This document shows, piece by piece, positions 45,470 to 56,200 of a stretch of DNA of 64,000 nt. The DNA comes from Gillisella vitis (lineage in GTDB: Bacteria > Pseudomonadota > Alphaproteobacteria > Rhizobiales > Rhizobiaceae). A program made the translations under genes and the position numbers. The DNA lies in assembly GCF_001541345.2 (NCBI RefSeq), contig NZ_LMVL02000003.1:310001-374000 (forward strand). Reading direction: 5' to 3'. The first letter of the stretch is position 1; each line of letters starts with the position of its first letter. The notes below the pieces were generated by a model that was not told where the DNA came from, did no database searches, and saw only the letters and a program-made list of their open reading frames with translations.

Positions 45470-45931
45470 ATGCCTCCCTTGACCATTCGCCCGGCGCAAG
45501 AAACGGATATTGTCGCGGTGGTGGCGTTGTTTGCCGCCGACGATCTCGGCGGACATGGCGATACCACGGTCCCCGATGCCCTTCCGGACTATCTTGCTGC
45601 TTTTCAACGCATTGCCGCATCGAGCAATGAGATCCTGTATGTGGCGGAGCGTGATGGCGCGGTGGTTGGCACCTTCCAGACCATGGTCACCACGACATTG
45701 ACCGGGCGCGGTTCGTCTTCGATGATTGTCGAGGCGGTGCAGACACGGGCCGATTGCCGGGGGCAGGGGATCGGGGCACAAATGATTGAGTTTTGCCTTG
45801 AACAGGCACGAGAGCAGGGCTTGCGGCAGGTGCAGTTGACGTCGAACGCGATGCGGCTTGACGCGCATCGGTTTTATGAACGGCTGGGCTTCAAGAAGAG
45901 CCATTTCGGCTTCAAGTTCAAGCTGAAATGA
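45470..45931 (+). CDS. GNAT family N-acetyltransferase (second of the gatB side)
   Basis: A 153-residue GNAT protein with N-terminal strand LTIRPAQETDI, motif A VQTRADCRGQGIGAQMIEFC (residues about 85-104) and motif B AHRFYERLGFKKSH. Substrate unknown. Probably last in the gatB operon; the next gene starts 100 bases on with its own ribosome-binding site. Confidence 0.88.
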   Translation: MPPLTIRPAQETDIVAVVALFAADDLGGHGDTTVPDALPDYLAAFQRIAASSNEILYVAERDGAVVGTFQTMVTTTLTGRGSSSMIVEAVQTRADCRGQGIGAQMIEFCLEQAREQGLRQVQLTSNAMRLDAHRFYERLGFKKSHFGFKFKLK

Positions 45932-46031
45932 ACAGGGCTTTGACCCGACTCTCTGGACAAGAGCCCGTCAAGGCGTCATAAGCAAATCATCATTGAAAGC
46001 CGCCGGACCGTGGCGGAGCCGAGGAAAAGAC

Positions 46032-46430
46032 ATGAAGCAGCTTTTGTTGCAGATTTTCACCTGGTGGAGTGGCCAGACCGTCGGAACCCGTTTCTTCACC
46101 TGGCGTGAAGGCAAGCGTGTTGGCGAAGACGAGGCCGGTAATGTCTATTATGAAGGCGGCATGAGCAGCTTTGGCCTGCAACGCCGCTGGGTGATTTATA
46201 ACGGCTATGCTGACGCCTCCGCCATTCCGCCCGGCTGGCATGGCTGGATGCATCACCGTACCGATGTGCCGCCCACCAAGGACAATTACGTGCCACGGGA
46301 ATGGGAAAAGCCGCATGAGGCAAACCTGACCGGCACCGCCAAAGCCTATCGTCCACAGGGCTCGATTGCTGCGACCGGTGCCCGTCCGCGCGTCACCGGT
46401 GACTACGACGCCTGGACGCCGGGCAACTAA
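46032..46430 (+). CDS. NADH:ubiquinone oxidoreductase subunit NDUFA12-like protein
   Basis: A 132-residue homologue of the mitochondrial complex I accessory subunit NDUFA12 (B17.2), found in alphaproteobacteria. Characteristic segments are WWSGQTVGTRFFTWREGKRV, YYEGG, RRWVIYNG and PPGWHGWMHHRTD, then a variable tail. GAGGAAAAGAC precedes ATG 46032; the upstream in-frame codon at 45993 is unlikely. It complements the Nuo complex whose last gene begins this window. Confidence 0.93.
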   Translation: MKQLLLQIFTWWSGQTVGTRFFTWREGKRVGEDEAGNVYYEGGMSSFGLQRRWVIYNGYADASAIPPGWHGWMHHRTDVPPTKDNYVPREWEKPHEANLTGTAKAYRPQGSIAATGARPRVTGDYDAWTPGN

Positions 46431-46442
46431 TAGAGACTTTGT

Positions 46443-46475
46443 GAGCGCATGACGGGGTTAACACGTTATGCGCTC
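46443..46475. terminator. Hairpin after the NDUFA12-like gene
   Basis: GAGCGCAT (46443-46450) pairs perfectly with ATGCGCTC (46468-46475), loop 17 bases, 13 bases after the stop. It probably marks the transcript end; T-run absent. Confidence 0.5.
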
Positions 46476-46651
46476 TTCCGGTTTTGGCCACAAATTTCCG
46501 GTACATGGGTTTGTCAGCGCTTTGCTGCTGACATTTGTTTTTGCGCAGTGGGCAGACGTGTCTGCAATTCGGATCACCGGTCCGGTAGTCGGCGCATTTG
46601 AAAATTGGCCCATCTGAGCGACGACGGCCGGAAACGACAGGAATACGATCT

Positions 46652-47077
46652 GTGAAACAGACGAAAAGGGTGTTGAGAGCGGTTCTGGCCGCAACGAGCC
46701 TCACGGCAGCGTTCTCGATGACGGCCACTGCTCCAGCCGATGCCGCCCGCATTTCCAACGCCGTCGCGGTCTTTTCAGGATTGGACAAGATCACCGGGCG
46801 GATTACTGAATTCGACGTCTATATCAATGAGACAGTCCAGTTTGGCGCCTTGCAGGTGACGCCCAAGGCCTGTTATTCCCGCGATGAAACCGAGGCCCAG
46901 CATGTCGACGCCTTCGTGCAGGTCGAGGAAATCACCCTGGATCGCCGCATTCGCCAGATCTTTTCAGGCTGGATGTTTGCCGATAGCCCTGCGCTGAACG
47001 CCATCGAACACCCGATCTACGATGTCTGGCTGAAGGATTGCAAGGAGACCTCCGATGTGCCGAAACCAGTAAAATAA
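46652..47077 (+). CDS. DUF2155 domain-containing exported protein
   Basis: A 141-residue protein with a signal peptide (basic KQTKRVLR then a hydrophobic stretch ending PADAA, residues 1-32). The DUF2155 body contains FSGLDKITGRITEFDVYINE, YSRDETE, FSGWMFADSPALNAIEHP and YDVWLKDC, which are diagnostic. Function unknown; periplasmic. GTG 46652 is chosen because AGGAA lies eight bases before it and the signal peptide starts there. The family is regularly next to aat and accC, as here. Convergent with aat. Confidence 0.9.
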   Translation: MKQTKRVLRAVLAATSLTAAFSMTATAPADAARISNAVAVFSGLDKITGRITEFDVYINETVQFGALQVTPKACYSRDETEAQHVDAFVQVEEITLDRRIRQIFSGWMFADSPALNAIEHPIYDVWLKDCKETSDVPKPVK

Positions 47078-47104
47078 GCCCAGAGCGGAATGTTGAAAAA
47101 CAGA

Positions 47105-47746
47105 CTATTCCGGACTGGTTTCTTCCGGCAATAGAAACGGCACATTCGCCATGGTTACGGCCTCTTCCAGCATCTTTGCGTACTCGTCTTTCGGCACATC
47201 TATCGCACCGAAGGTTTTCAGATGCTCGGTGGTGAACTGGGTATCGAGCAGCACGAAGCCTTGCGCCCGTAACCTTTCCACCAAATGCACAAGACAGATT
47301 TTCGATGCATTGGAACGGCGGGAAAACATGCTTTCGCCGAAGAAGGCCGCCCCCAGGGACACGCCGTAAAGGCCACCAACCAGTTCATCGCCCTCGAAGG
47401 CTTCGACGCTATGGGCGTGGCCCATCTGAAACAGGGCTGTGTATAGACCGCGGATTGTCTGGTTGATCCAGGTGCTGGGCCTGTCTGGCGCGGGCTCGGC
47501 GCATTTGTCCAGAACCGCGGCAAAAGCCGTATCGAAGCGGATATCAAACGGCTTTTGCCGGATAATTTTGGCCAGGCTTTTGGAATAGTGAAAACTGTCG
47601 AGGGGGATGATGCCCCGTAGGTCCGGCTCGACCCAGAACAGCTCTGGGTCGTCGCTGGATTCGGCCATGGGAAACAGGCCGATGGAATAGGCGCGCAACA
47701 GGATGTCGGGTGTGATGCTTCTATCCTTGCTGCTGCGCCGACCCAT
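47105..47746 (-). CDS. aat: Leucyl/phenylalanyl-tRNA--protein transferase
   Basis: Adds Leu or Phe to N-terminal Arg/Lys, marking proteins for ClpAP through the N-end rule. The 213-residue protein has the family signatures [54 protein letters not shown] and [19 protein letters not shown] 47746 lies nine bases after the accC stop, so it is in the accB-accC operon. Confidence 0.95.
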   Translation of the reverse strand: MGRRSSKDRSITPDILLRAYSIGLFPMAESSDDPELFWVEPDLRGIIPLDSFHYSKSLAKIIRQKPFDIRFDTAFAAVLDKCAEPAPDRPSTWINQTIRGLYTALFQMGHAHSVEAFEGDELVGGLYGVSLGAAFFGESMFSRRSNASKICLVHLVERLRAQGFVLLDTQFTTEHLKTFGAIDVPKDEYAKMLEEAVTMANVPFLLPEETSPE

Positions 47747-47755
47747 TCTCTGTCC

Positions 47756-49108
47756 TTATTTCGCGGACGTCTTGGCCAGATAATGCTCCAGCCAATGGAT
47801 GTCGTAATCGCCCTTGGCAATATCCGGATTGTTGATCAGATCCTGGAACAATGGCAGGGTCGTCTTAATCCCGTCAATGACGAATTCATCGAGAACCCGC
47901 CGCAGGCGCATCATGCATTCTTCGCGGGTGCGACCATGCACGATCAGTTTGCCAATCAGGCTATCATAGTAGGGCGGGATCTTGTAGCCAGCATACGCGC
48001 CGGAATCCACCCGCACCCCAAGTCCTCCAGGAGCGTGGAAATGGGTGATCGTGCCTGGAGATGGCGTGAAGGTGCGAGGGTCCTCGGCATTGATGCGGCA
48101 TTCGATGGCATGGCCACGGAATTCCACTTCTTCCTGCGTCACGGAAAGGCCTGCGCCCGAAGCAACACGGATCTGTTCATAGACCAGATCGATGCCGGTA
48201 ATGGCTTCCGTCACCGGATGCTCCACCTGCAAACGGGTGTTCATTTCGATGAAATAGAACTCGCCGTTTTCATAGAGGAACTCGATCGTGCCAGCGCCGC
48301 GATATTTCAGCTTTTTCATGGCGTCGGCGCAGATCTGGCCGATCTTCATCCGCTGTTCCTGGGTCAGGGCAGGGGAATTGGCCTCTTCCCAGACCTTCTG
48401 GTGGCGGCGCTGAAGCGAGCAATCGCGTTCGCCCAGGTGAATGGCATTGCCTTCACCATCGCCAAATACCTGGATTTCGATATGCCGGGGCGTACCGAGA
48501 TATTTTTCCATATAAACGGCGTCGTTACCGAAAGCAGCTGCGGCTTCCGAACGGGCCGTGGAAACGGCTTCTTCCAGCTCTGCTTCGGTGTTTGCGACTT
48601 TCATGCCGCGTCCGCCGCCACCGGCCGTCGCCTTGATCAGCACGGGAAAGCCGATTTCCCGGGCGATTTCCAGGGCAGTTTCCGGCTTTACTTCGCCAGC
48701 AGAACCCGGAACCACGGGAATGCCGAGCGATTTTGCGGTTTCCTTGGCGGTGATCTTATCGCCCATCAGCCGGATATGATCGGCGGTCGGTCCGATGAAG
48801 GTAATGCCATGGGCATCGAGAATATCGGCGAATTTGGAGTTTTCCGAGAGGAAGCCGTAGCCGGGATGGACGGCATCCGCCCCGGTGATTTCGCAGGCGG
48901 CAACGATCTGGTGAATGTTCAGATAGCTGTCACGCGAAGGCGGGGGGCCGATGCAGACGCTTTCGTCGGCAAGGCGCACATGCATGGCGTCGGCATCCGC
49001 TGTGGAATGCACGGCAACGGAGGCAATGCCAAGCTCCTTGCAGGCGCGCAGCACGCGAAGGGCGATTTCGCCGCGATTGGCGATGAGTATTTTTGAGATG
49101 ACTGGCAT
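47756..49108 (-). CDS. accC: Acetyl-CoA carboxylase, biotin carboxylase subunit
   Basis: Carboxylates biotin on AccB with ATP and bicarbonate, the first step of fatty-acid synthesis. The 450-residue ATP-grasp enzyme starts [19 protein letters not shown] and has GGGGRGMKV (ATP loop), [14 protein letters not shown] (catalytic) and a biotin carboxylase C-terminal domain. The frame opens at 49159 but ATG 49108 gives the usual N-terminus, four bases from the accB stop. Confidence 0.96.
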   Translation of the reverse strand: MPVISKILIANRGEIALRVLRACKELGIASVAVHSTADADAMHVRLADESVCIGPPPSRDSYLNIHQIVAACEITGADAVHPGYGFLSENSKFADILDAHGITFIGPTADHIRLMGDKITAKETAKSLGIPVVPGSAGEVKPETALEIAREIGFPVLIKATAGGGGRGMKVANTEAELEEAVSTARSEAAAAFGNDAVYMEKYLGTPRHIEIQVFGDGEGNAIHLGERDCSLQRRHQKVWEEANSPALTQEQRMKIGQICADAMKKLKYRGAGTIEFLYENGEFYFIEMNTRLQVEHPVTEAITGIDLVYEQIRVASGAGLSVTQEEVEFRGHAIECRINAEDPRTFTPSPGTITHFHAPGGLGVRVDSGAYAGYKIPPYYDSLIGKLIVHGRTREECMMRLRRVLDEFVIDGIKTTLPLFQDLINNPDIAKGDYDIHWLEHYLAKTSAK

Positions 49109-49112
49109 CGGC

Positions 49113-49601
49113 TTACTCGATGATGACCATGGCTTCGCCGTATTCGACCGGGCTTGCATCGTCGATGAGGATTTCGACGACCTTGCCGGAACGAGGCGAA
49201 GGGATCTGGTTCATTGTCTTCATGGCTTCGATGATCAGCAGCGTCTGGCCTTCCTTGACCGTCGCGCCGACTTCGATGAAGGGCTTGGAACCGGGGGCGG
49301 GCGACATATAGACCGTGCCGACCATGGGCGCCGTGACGGCTTTGGACAGATCGCGGGCAGCAGGAGCCGCGACCGCGACCGGAGCAGGTGCTGCGGCAGG
49401 TGCCGGGGCACCATAAGGCGCGCCATACTGCATCTGCGGCATTGCCATCATCTGCGGAGCCACCATTTGCGGCGCAGCGCGGGAAACGCGAATTCTCAGC
49501 GCATCCTGTTCCACTTCGATCTCGCTCAGATCGGTCTCGTTCAAGATATTCGCCAGCTCGCGGATAAGCGCCTGATCGATGCCGGTTTTCTTCTCTGCCA
49601 T
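49113..49601 (-). CDS. accB: Acetyl-CoA carboxylase biotin carboxyl carrier protein
   Basis: Carries biotin between AccC and the AccAD carboxyltransferase. The 162-residue protein has an N-terminal helical part, a Pro/Ala/Met-rich linker (residues about 42-82) and a C-terminal biotinyl domain with Lys128 in EAMKTMN, the biotinylation site (most AccB have EAMKMMN, so Thr is a mild variant), plus the thumb-like [16 protein letters not shown] 49601 follows aroQ by 25 bases. BirA at 1.4 kb should modify it. Confidence 0.95.
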   Translation of the reverse strand: MAEKKTGIDQALIRELANILNETDLSEIEVEQDALRIRVSRAAPQMVAPQMMAMPQMQYGAPYGAPAPAAAPAPVAVAAPAARDLSKAVTAPMVGTVYMSPAPGSKPFIEVGATVKEGQTLLIIEAMKTMNQIPSPRSGKVVEILIDDASPVEYGEAMVIIE

Positions 49602-49626
49602 GGAGGTTGTCCCTGAATTTCTTGTT

Positions 49627-50064
49627 CTATCGTGTGAGGTTATCAAGCGCTTGCAGCGCCAGGAGGTAGGAATGCGGCCCGAAACCGCAAATAACTCCCT
49701 TGGCGGCGGGCGCTATCATCGAGGTATGGCGGAATTCTTCCCGCGCGTGGACATTCGAAATATGAACTTCAACGACCGGAACAGCAATCGCCCGCATGGC
49801 GTCATGCAGTGCGATCGATGTATGCGTGTAGGCACCGGCATTGAGCGCGACACCGACAGCTTTATCGCCCGCTTCATGCAGCCAATCGACCAGATCGCCC
49901 TCATGATTGCTCTGGCGGCAGTCGACAAGAATGCCGAGCTGCTCACCGAACCGAATGCAATCCGCCTCAATGTCGGCCAGTGTCTTACCGCCGTAAATCC
50001 CTGGCTCCCGCTTGCCTAGCGCATTCAGATTGGGGCCGTTCAGCACGAAAATTGTTCTGCTCAT
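49627..50064 (-). CDS. aroQ: Type II 3-dehydroquinate dehydratase
   Basis: Shikimate pathway enzyme, making 3-dehydroshikimate. The 145-residue protein has the type II signatures LNGPNLNALGKREPGIYG with catalytic Tyr, CRQSNHEGDLVDWLHEA, ALNAGAYTHTSIALHDA and EVHISNVHAREEFRH. Heads the aroQ-accB-accC-aat operon. ATG 50064. Confidence 0.96.
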   Translation of the reverse strand: MSRTIFVLNGPNLNALGKREPGIYGGKTLADIEADCIRFGEQLGILVDCRQSNHEGDLVDWLHEAGDKAVGVALNAGAYTHTSIALHDAMRAIAVPVVEVHISNVHAREEFRHTSMIAPAAKGVICGFGPHSYLLALQALDNLTR

Positions 50065-50189
50065 TGCTGTTCCGTCGCGTTTTCGACCGCCTCCTATAAA
50101 CCGGCATCCGTTGAAGGAAAAGCCCTTTGCGCTTTTCTCCCTATGGCTTCACTGTAAAATCAGCTGGATATCGAGACTATCTGGTGGAT

Positions 50190-50951
50190 TCAGCAGGTTG
50201 ATTTGCCGCAGGTGCGAACATTCGTCAGCTTCTCCTGGAGAGCATCTGCACCGATGGCACCGGAAACCAGTTCGTTGCCGATCACATAGGCGGGTGTGCC
50301 GTTGATGCCCAGGGCCTGGGCCAGTTGATAGACCTTTTTGACCGATGTGTCATTGGGGCTATCAGTCATTTCCTTACGAAGGGCTGCTTCCGAAACTCCC
50401 AGCGTCACACCGGCGTCAATGGCGCTTGCCTCCGTGGCGCGGCCTTCACTGCCCAGCAGGGCGTGGTGGAAGTCGCTGTATTTTTCCGGAGCCAGCTTGC
50501 GAAAAGCGTCTGCAACCCGGTGTGCGGCCATCGAATCCGGCCCAAGAATCGGGAATTCCTTCAGCACGAACCGTACATTCTTGTCGGTCTTCAGAATGGT
50601 ATCCATGTCCGCCAGCGCATGGCGGCAATAGCCGCAATTATAGTCAAAGAACTCGACAATGGTCACGTCACCCTTTGGATTGCCAAGGACGATATCATCC
50701 TTCGAATTGAAGATCTCCGCCTTGTTGCGCTCAATACCGCTGGAGGCTTGGCTAGCGCGGACCGCTTCCTGCTTCTTTTGCAGGGCATCCTGCACGTCCA
50801 GCATGATTTCCGGATGGGCGATCAGATATTCCTTGATGAAGTCGCCGATTTCTTGCTTCTGCTTGTCATCCAGCGCGTAGGCTGGTGCGCCGAGGCCGGT
50901 CGAGGCAATGAGCGTTGCCAAAACGGCGCTGCGAAAAAATCGTGTCTTCAT
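50190..50951 (-). CDS. Exported DsbA-family thiol:disulfide oxidoreductase
   Basis: A 253-residue periplasmic protein: signal peptide (residues 1-27, MKTRFFRSAVLATLIASTGL then a cleavage site near AYA), an N-terminal helical extension, and a thioredoxin-like DsbA domain with the active site CGYC at residues 106-109 and cis-Pro in NGTPAYVIG. The fold resembles the Com1/ScsC-type DsbA proteins with an extra N-terminal region, which may trimerise. GAGGATTGAC precedes ATG 50951. The 307-base gap to the aminotransferase gene holds only presumed divergent promoters. Confidence 0.9.
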   Translation of the reverse strand: MKTRFFRSAVLATLIASTGLGAPAYALDDKQKQEIGDFIKEYLIAHPEIMLDVQDALQKKQEAVRASQASSGIERNKAEIFNSKDDIVLGNPKGDVTIVEFFDYNCGYCRHALADMDTILKTDKNVRFVLKEFPILGPDSMAAHRVADAFRKLAPEKYSDFHHALLGSEGRATEASAIDAGVTLGVSEAALRKEMTDSPNDTSVKKVYQLAQALGINGTPAYVIGNELVSGAIGADALQEKLTNVRTCGKSTC

Positions 50952-51258
50952 GTCAATCCTCGTCTCTGGCCATTGTCTTCGGCCATCATTTTTGGCCTGC
51001 GTTTTCGGCGGCATGCATGTCCGCCTTGCCGGTCTTGGGGCTTTGTGCCAGCCGCAGCGCTGGCGGTCTAGTCTATCCGGTTATTTTCCTGCTCAATCCG
51101 ACTCGAATTGGACGTGTGACCGTAGCTCATTCCCCGACCGGGAAAAGCGGGAAAACGCATTCCGGCACGGCTCTTACCATTGTGATAGGGTGCGCAATGC
51201 GGCAAATGTCGGGCGCATGTCCGTCTAAGCCTCCTAATAGAATAGAAAGAGATCCATC

Positions 51259-52416
51259 TTGGTTATGCTTTCCACCCGCAGTGCTGTCGAACCGTTCCAC
51301 GCCATGGATATTCTGGCCGAGGCCAACCGGTTGAAGGCCGCTGGCCATCCGGTAATTTCGCTGGCGGTTGGCCAGCCTGGCGCACCAGCGCCCGAGCGAG
51401 CGATCCGGGCGGCGGAAGTGGCCTTGCGGGCGGGCCAGATCGGCTATACCGACGCCCTCGGCCGCGCCGACCTGCGTCAGGGGCTAGCCGATTATTACCA
51501 CCGTCGCCACGGCACGGAGGTCGCGGCGGAACGGATCATGGTGACGACCGGCTCGTCGGCGGGTTTCAACCTGGCGTTCCTGGCGCTGTTTGAGGCAGGC
51601 GACGCGGTGGCCATCGCCCGTCCCGGCTATCCGGCCTATCGCAACATCCTGAAGGCGCTGGGATTGGTGGTGATTGAAGTGCCTGTTGGCCCTGAGACCG
51701 ATTATACTCTGACGCCCGATAGCCTGGAGCGTGCGGCAAGGGCGGTGGGTGTGCGGCTAAAAGGCGTGCTTTTGGCAAGCCCTGCCAATCCCACTGGTAC
51801 GGTCACAGGCCGGGCTGCGTTACAGCGTCTGGCGCTGTGGTGCGACGACAACGGCGTCAGCTTCATCTCTGACGAGATCTATCACGGTTTGACCTATGGC
51901 GTTGAGGAGGCAAGTGCTGTGGAATTTGCGCCTGACGCCGTCGTCATCAATTCCTTCTCCAAATATTATCGGATGACCGGTTGGCGGATCGGCTGGATGG
52001 TCCTGCCCCCCGCATTGGTGCGTGGCGTGGAATGCGTCGCCCAGAGCCTGTATATCTCTGCACCCGAATTATCGCAGATCGCCGCCATGGCTGCGCTGGA
52101 GGCAGGCGACGAACTGGAAGAGTATCGAGCCGGTTGCCGCGCCAATCGCGACTTCCTCCAGGCTCGACTGCCGGCGCTGGGCATGCCGCTGCTGTCTCCC
52201 ATGGATGGCGCTTTCTATGCCTATGTCGATGTCAGCCGCTTCACCAATGACAGCATGGAATTTGCCCGAAGACTGCTGGCGCAGACCCATGTGGCGGCAA
52301 CGCCTGGCCTGGATTTCGATCCGCTGGAAGGTCACCGGGCCTTGCGGATTTCCTATGCCGGAACACTGGCAGACCTGACCGATGCCACCGACCGCATCGC
52401 CAACTGGCTTGCGTGA
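51259..52416 (+). CDS. Class I/II pyridoxal-phosphate aminotransferase
   Basis: A 385-residue fold-type I aminotransferase. PLP-binding features are VTTGSSAGFNLAFLALF, SPANPTGTVTG, SDEIYHGLTYG and the Schiff-base Lys235 in NSFSKYYRMTGWRIGW. The amino-acid substrate is not clear; similar proteins are annotated as aspartate or aromatic aminotransferases. TTG 51259 is six bases after GAAAGAGA; ATG 51265 is an alternative. Confidence 0.92.
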   Translation: MVMLSTRSAVEPFHAMDILAEANRLKAAGHPVISLAVGQPGAPAPERAIRAAEVALRAGQIGYTDALGRADLRQGLADYYHRRHGTEVAAERIMVTTGSSAGFNLAFLALFEAGDAVAIARPGYPAYRNILKALGLVVIEVPVGPETDYTLTPDSLERAARAVGVRLKGVLLASPANPTGTVTGRAALQRLALWCDDNGVSFISDEIYHGLTYGVEEASAVEFAPDAVVINSFSKYYRMTGWRIGWMVLPPALVRGVECVAQSLYISAPELSQIAAMAALEAGDELEEYRAGCRANRDFLQARLPALGMPLLSPMDGAFYAYVDVSRFTNDSMEFARRLLAQTHVAATPGLDFDPLEGHRALRISYAGTLADLTDATDRIANWLA

Positions 52417-52539
52417 TTTTTCCAAGATTTCAATGGCTTGAGATCGATCTCAGACTCAATGTCGCAAGCTCTTGAATCAATCTGTGAAAGGGTTGATTCT
52501 GTTTGTCAGGATCGTTCAAGACGCAGCAGGGGATGTCAA

Positions 52540-53112
52540 ATGCAGGATGAGCCAATGGTGTCGCGTGTGCCTGTTCTTGAAACGGAAAGGCTGCGGTTGC
52601 GCGGTCATCGCCTGGAGGATTTCGAGGCATCGGCCAGGATGTGGTCGGACGAGAGAGTGGTGCGCTATATCAGCGGGAAGCCATCGAGCCGATCCGACAG
52701 CTGGTCGCGGCTGCTGCGCTATATCGGCCATTGGCAGGCGCTGTCCTTCGGCTATTGGGTTGTCGAAGACCGGACCAGCGGCGCCTTTCTCGGCGAAGTC
52801 GGCTTTGCCAATTACAAGCGCGATATCACCCCGCCCTTGGACGAGGTGCCGGAAATTGGCTGGGTGCTGATTGCGGACGCCCATGGCCGGGGCATTGCCA
52901 CCGAAGCCGTCGCCGCCGCGCTTGGCTGGGGTGACCGGAATTTTGCCCATGGAGAAACAGTCTGCCTTTTCGACCCACAGCACCAGGCGTCGATCCGGGT
53001 TGCGAAGAAAAGCGGTTATATTCGTAAGGGTGAGGTGACCTATATGGGCAGACCGACGCTGGTCATGCAGCGTATAAAGCCATTATCTGAGACCGCGCCG
53101 GACTTCGGCTGA
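52540..53112 (+). CDS. RimJ/RimL-type GNAT N-acetyltransferase
   Basis: A 190-residue protein of the Acetyltransf_3 group, with the N-terminal LETERLRLRGHRLEDFE pattern, WVVEDRTSGAFLGEVGF and the acetyl-CoA motif DAHGRGIATEAVAAALGW (residues about 122-139), then NQ-like PQHQASIRVAKKSGY. Substrate unknown: protein N-termini, small molecules or antibiotics are all possible for the group. AGGGGA supports ATG 52540; the frame opens at 52438. Convergent with rne. Confidence 0.87.
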   Translation: MQDEPMVSRVPVLETERLRLRGHRLEDFEASARMWSDERVVRYISGKPSSRSDSWSRLLRYIGHWQALSFGYWVVEDRTSGAFLGEVGFANYKRDITPPLDEVPEIGWVLIADAHGRGIATEAVAAALGWGDRNFAHGETVCLFDPQHQASIRVAKKSGYIRKGEVTYMGRPTLVMQRIKPLSETAPDFG

Positions 53113-53161
53113 TCACACTGTTTCACAGACCATAGGACTGATGAACGCTTGCCATTAAACG

Positions 53162-53192
53162 AAAACGGCCACGCTGGAGCGTGGCCGTTTTT
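53162..53192. terminator. Bidirectional intrinsic terminator between the GNAT gene and rne
   Basis: AAAACGGCCACGC (53162-53174) and GCGTGGCCGTTTT (53179-53191) form a perfect 13-bp stem around TGGA, with T-tracts on both strands. It lies between convergent genes. Confidence 0.9.
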
Positions 53193-53216
53193 GAATGTTT
53201 AAGACGCAAGTCCCTC

Positions 53217-56200
53217 CTAGAGGAAACCACGCTTCTGCCACCATCCGCCCTTCTTGGGCTTCGGAGCTTCGTCGCCGTTGGTCACCGAGGTAACGACCGG
53301 TTCGGATGTGCTGACATTGGACGACCGATTGGCGCGCACCGGCTTTTCGGCACTGGCGTCACTTACGGCCTCTGGCTCGCTCGCAACTTCAGGAGCAGGC
53401 GCTTCGACCGCAGGCTCTGGCGCAGAGACGTCCTGAGCAGGTGCTGCTGCCGGCTCTTCCGAGGTGGGGGAGGCGGCGACAGGCTCGGCAGCAGCCGGTG
53501 CTTCGACAACCACAGCCTCAGGCACAGCAGCAGGTTCCGCTATCGTTTCGACGCTGTCGGCGGCTTCGGTTTTGGCTGACGCTTTCGGCTTGCGAGCCCG
53601 GCGTGGCTTGGCAGCCACTGGCTCATCAGCTTTCACGGCTTCTGTCGCTGGGACATTGACCTCAACACTGTCGGCGACTGCTTCGGACTGAGCCGCAACA
53701 ACGGCGACAACCTGATCGGTGTCGGCTTCCGCCGACTCTTCAGCAGAGTCGTCATCTTCGGCAGTGTCATTGCCTTCGGCATCGGCGCTGACGCCATTTT
53801 CATCGCGACCGCGACGTCCACCGCGTTTGCCGCGACGGCGGCGCTTGCGGCGCTGGCTTTCGCTGTTGCCGTCTTCAGACGCTTCGGAGGCCTCGACGCT
53901 ATCGTCACGGTCTTCTGCCGTATCTTCGGCGTCGTCCTCGCCTTCGCTATCGTCGTCGCCTTCGTCACCGCTGGCAGCGTTCTGCTGTCCATCGGCATGG
54001 CCATTGCCATTCTTTCCACGGCGCCGACGGCGGCGCTTGCGCTTGCGATTACCGTCTTCGGCGGCGTTTGCTGCGGCATTGCCACTTGATGCGGGCTGTG
54101 CCTGAACAGGAGCCTCGACGACGTCCTCGTCATCCTCTTCCTCGATCTCGATGATCGGATCGTCCTCTTCCGGCTCACTGATCAGCGGCAGCAAGGTTTC
54201 GATGCGGACGGGATTGGCAACAGGCTCGCCCTTGTCGATGGCGAAATGCTGGTGGCCGACGCTGGCATCCGAGTCGATGATGATCGACACGCCGAAGCGG
54301 TTTTCATAATCGACAATCGAGCCGCGCTTGTGGTTGAGCAGATAAAGCGCCGTTTCCGGCAGGGTACGCACGGTAATGTCGTGTGTGGTGCTTTTCAGCA
54401 GATATTCTTCGACGCCGCGCAGCACATGCAGGGCAACGGAGGACTGCGAGCGGATCAGGCCCGTGCCGGAGCAATGCTGGCAGACCTGGGTGGTCGATTC
54501 CAACACGCTGGCGCGAATGCGCTGACGCGACATTTCCAGCAGACCGAAATGAGAAATACGTCCGACCTGAATACGGGCGCGGTCGTTTTTCAGGCAATCC
54601 TTCAGCTTCTTCTCGACAGAGCGGTTGTTGCGCTTCTCTTCCATGTCGATGAAGTCGATGACGATCAGACCGGCAAGGTCACGCAGGCGCAACTGGCGGG
54701 CCACTTCTTCCGCGGCTTCCAGATTGGTTTGCAGCGCCGTGTCTTCGATGGAATATTCGCGGGTCGAACGACCCGAGTTCACGTCGATGGACACCAGCGC
54801 TTCGGTCTGGTTGATGATGATATACCCACCGGACTTCAGCGTCACCTGCGGCTGCAACATCCGGTCCAGTTGCGCCTCGATGCCGGAGCGCGAGAAGATC
54901 GGGTGAATGTCGCGGTAGGGCTGAACCACTTTGGCATGGCTCGGCATCAGCATTTTCATGAAGTCTTTCGCTTCACGATAGCCTTCTTCGCCTGATACCA
55001 CGATCTCGCTGATATCCTTGTTGTAAAGATCGCGGATCGAGCGCTTGATCAGCGAGCCTTCCTCATAGACGAGGCAAGGTGCGGTGGAATTCAGCGTCAG
55101 GGTGCGAACGTTTTCCCAGAGACGCATCAGATATTCGAAATCGCGCTTGACCTCGACTTTGGTGCGATTGGCGCCTGCGGTGCGCAGGATAACGCCCATG
55201 CCCAGCGGCACTTCCAGATCGCGAGCCACTTCCTTCAACCGCTTGCGGTCGGCGGGGTTGGTAATCTTGCGGGAAATGCCGCCGCCGCGGGCCGTATTTG
55301 GCATCAGAACAGAATAGCGGCCTGCCAGAGACAGATATGTGGTCAGCGCAGCACCCTTGTTGCCACGTTCTTCCTTGGCAACCTGGACCAGCAGGATCTG
55401 GCGGCGCTTGATAACTTCCTGGATGCGATATTGCTTGCGCGGCGTGCGGCGCACCCGGTCAGGAACCTCTTCCATGGCGTCTTCGGCGCCAACGGATTCG
55501 ATTTCTTCCTTTTCGCCGTCATCATCATCGTCGTCGTCATCATCGTCATGACGATGGCGGCTATCGGTTTCTTCGGAGATCGAGTCCGTGTCGACCATGG
55601 CGGCCATGCTGCCATTGCTCGATCCGTCATCCGGTGTCTCGTCACTTTCGACGGCGACCGGTTCTGCGGAGGCTTCATCGGCACTGGCTTCAACATCGCC
55701 TGCCTTCTTGCGGGGCTTGCGCGGACGGCGTGCCTTGGGCTTGGCTGCGGCCTCAGGGGTTGCCTCGTCCGCTTGCTGCTCAGCCGGTACTGCTTCGGAT
55801 TGCGGCGAATCTGTTGTTTCTGCCGGTTGCTCGGCTGTGGTTTGCGCGTGATCGTCATCGGCCTGGTTGACAGCGAGACCAGCGACTTCTTCGGCTTCAT
55901 TGGCGAATTCGGCCGGATCGGCAATCACCGGCTGGTCGCGTTCGCCGGGATCTCTGCTGCGCACCGGCTCGAAATCGCCGTCGTCGTGACGTCCGTGCTC
56001 TTCGGCTTCAGCCTTCAGCAGGGCCTGACGATCGGCAAGCGGAATCTGATAATAATCGGGATGGATTTCTGCAAAAGCCAGGAAGCCGTGGCGATTGCCG
56101 CCGTAATCGACGAAGGCGGCCTGCAAGGAAGGCTCGACCCGTGTGACTTTGGCCAGATAGATGTTGCCGCGGATCTGTTTCTTATGCTGGGATTCAAAAT

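Noticed and set aside
46468..46617. 49-codon ORF before the DUF2155 gene (starts MRSSGFGHKF)
   Set aside because: A hydrophobic stretch gives it some signal-peptide look, but its ATG is part of the hairpin at 46443-46475 and no clear Shine-Dalgarno sequence is present.
47783..49096. 437-codon forward frame opposite accC
   Set aside because: Mirror of a certain accC gene; its translation is low in recognisable motifs and follows codon bias of the other strand.
53217..54200. Short direct repeats in the 3' half of rne considered as a repeat array
   Set aside because: They are degenerate Glu/Ala/Arg codon runs in a low-complexity protein region, not evenly spaced units; no CRISPR pattern occurs anywhere in the window.
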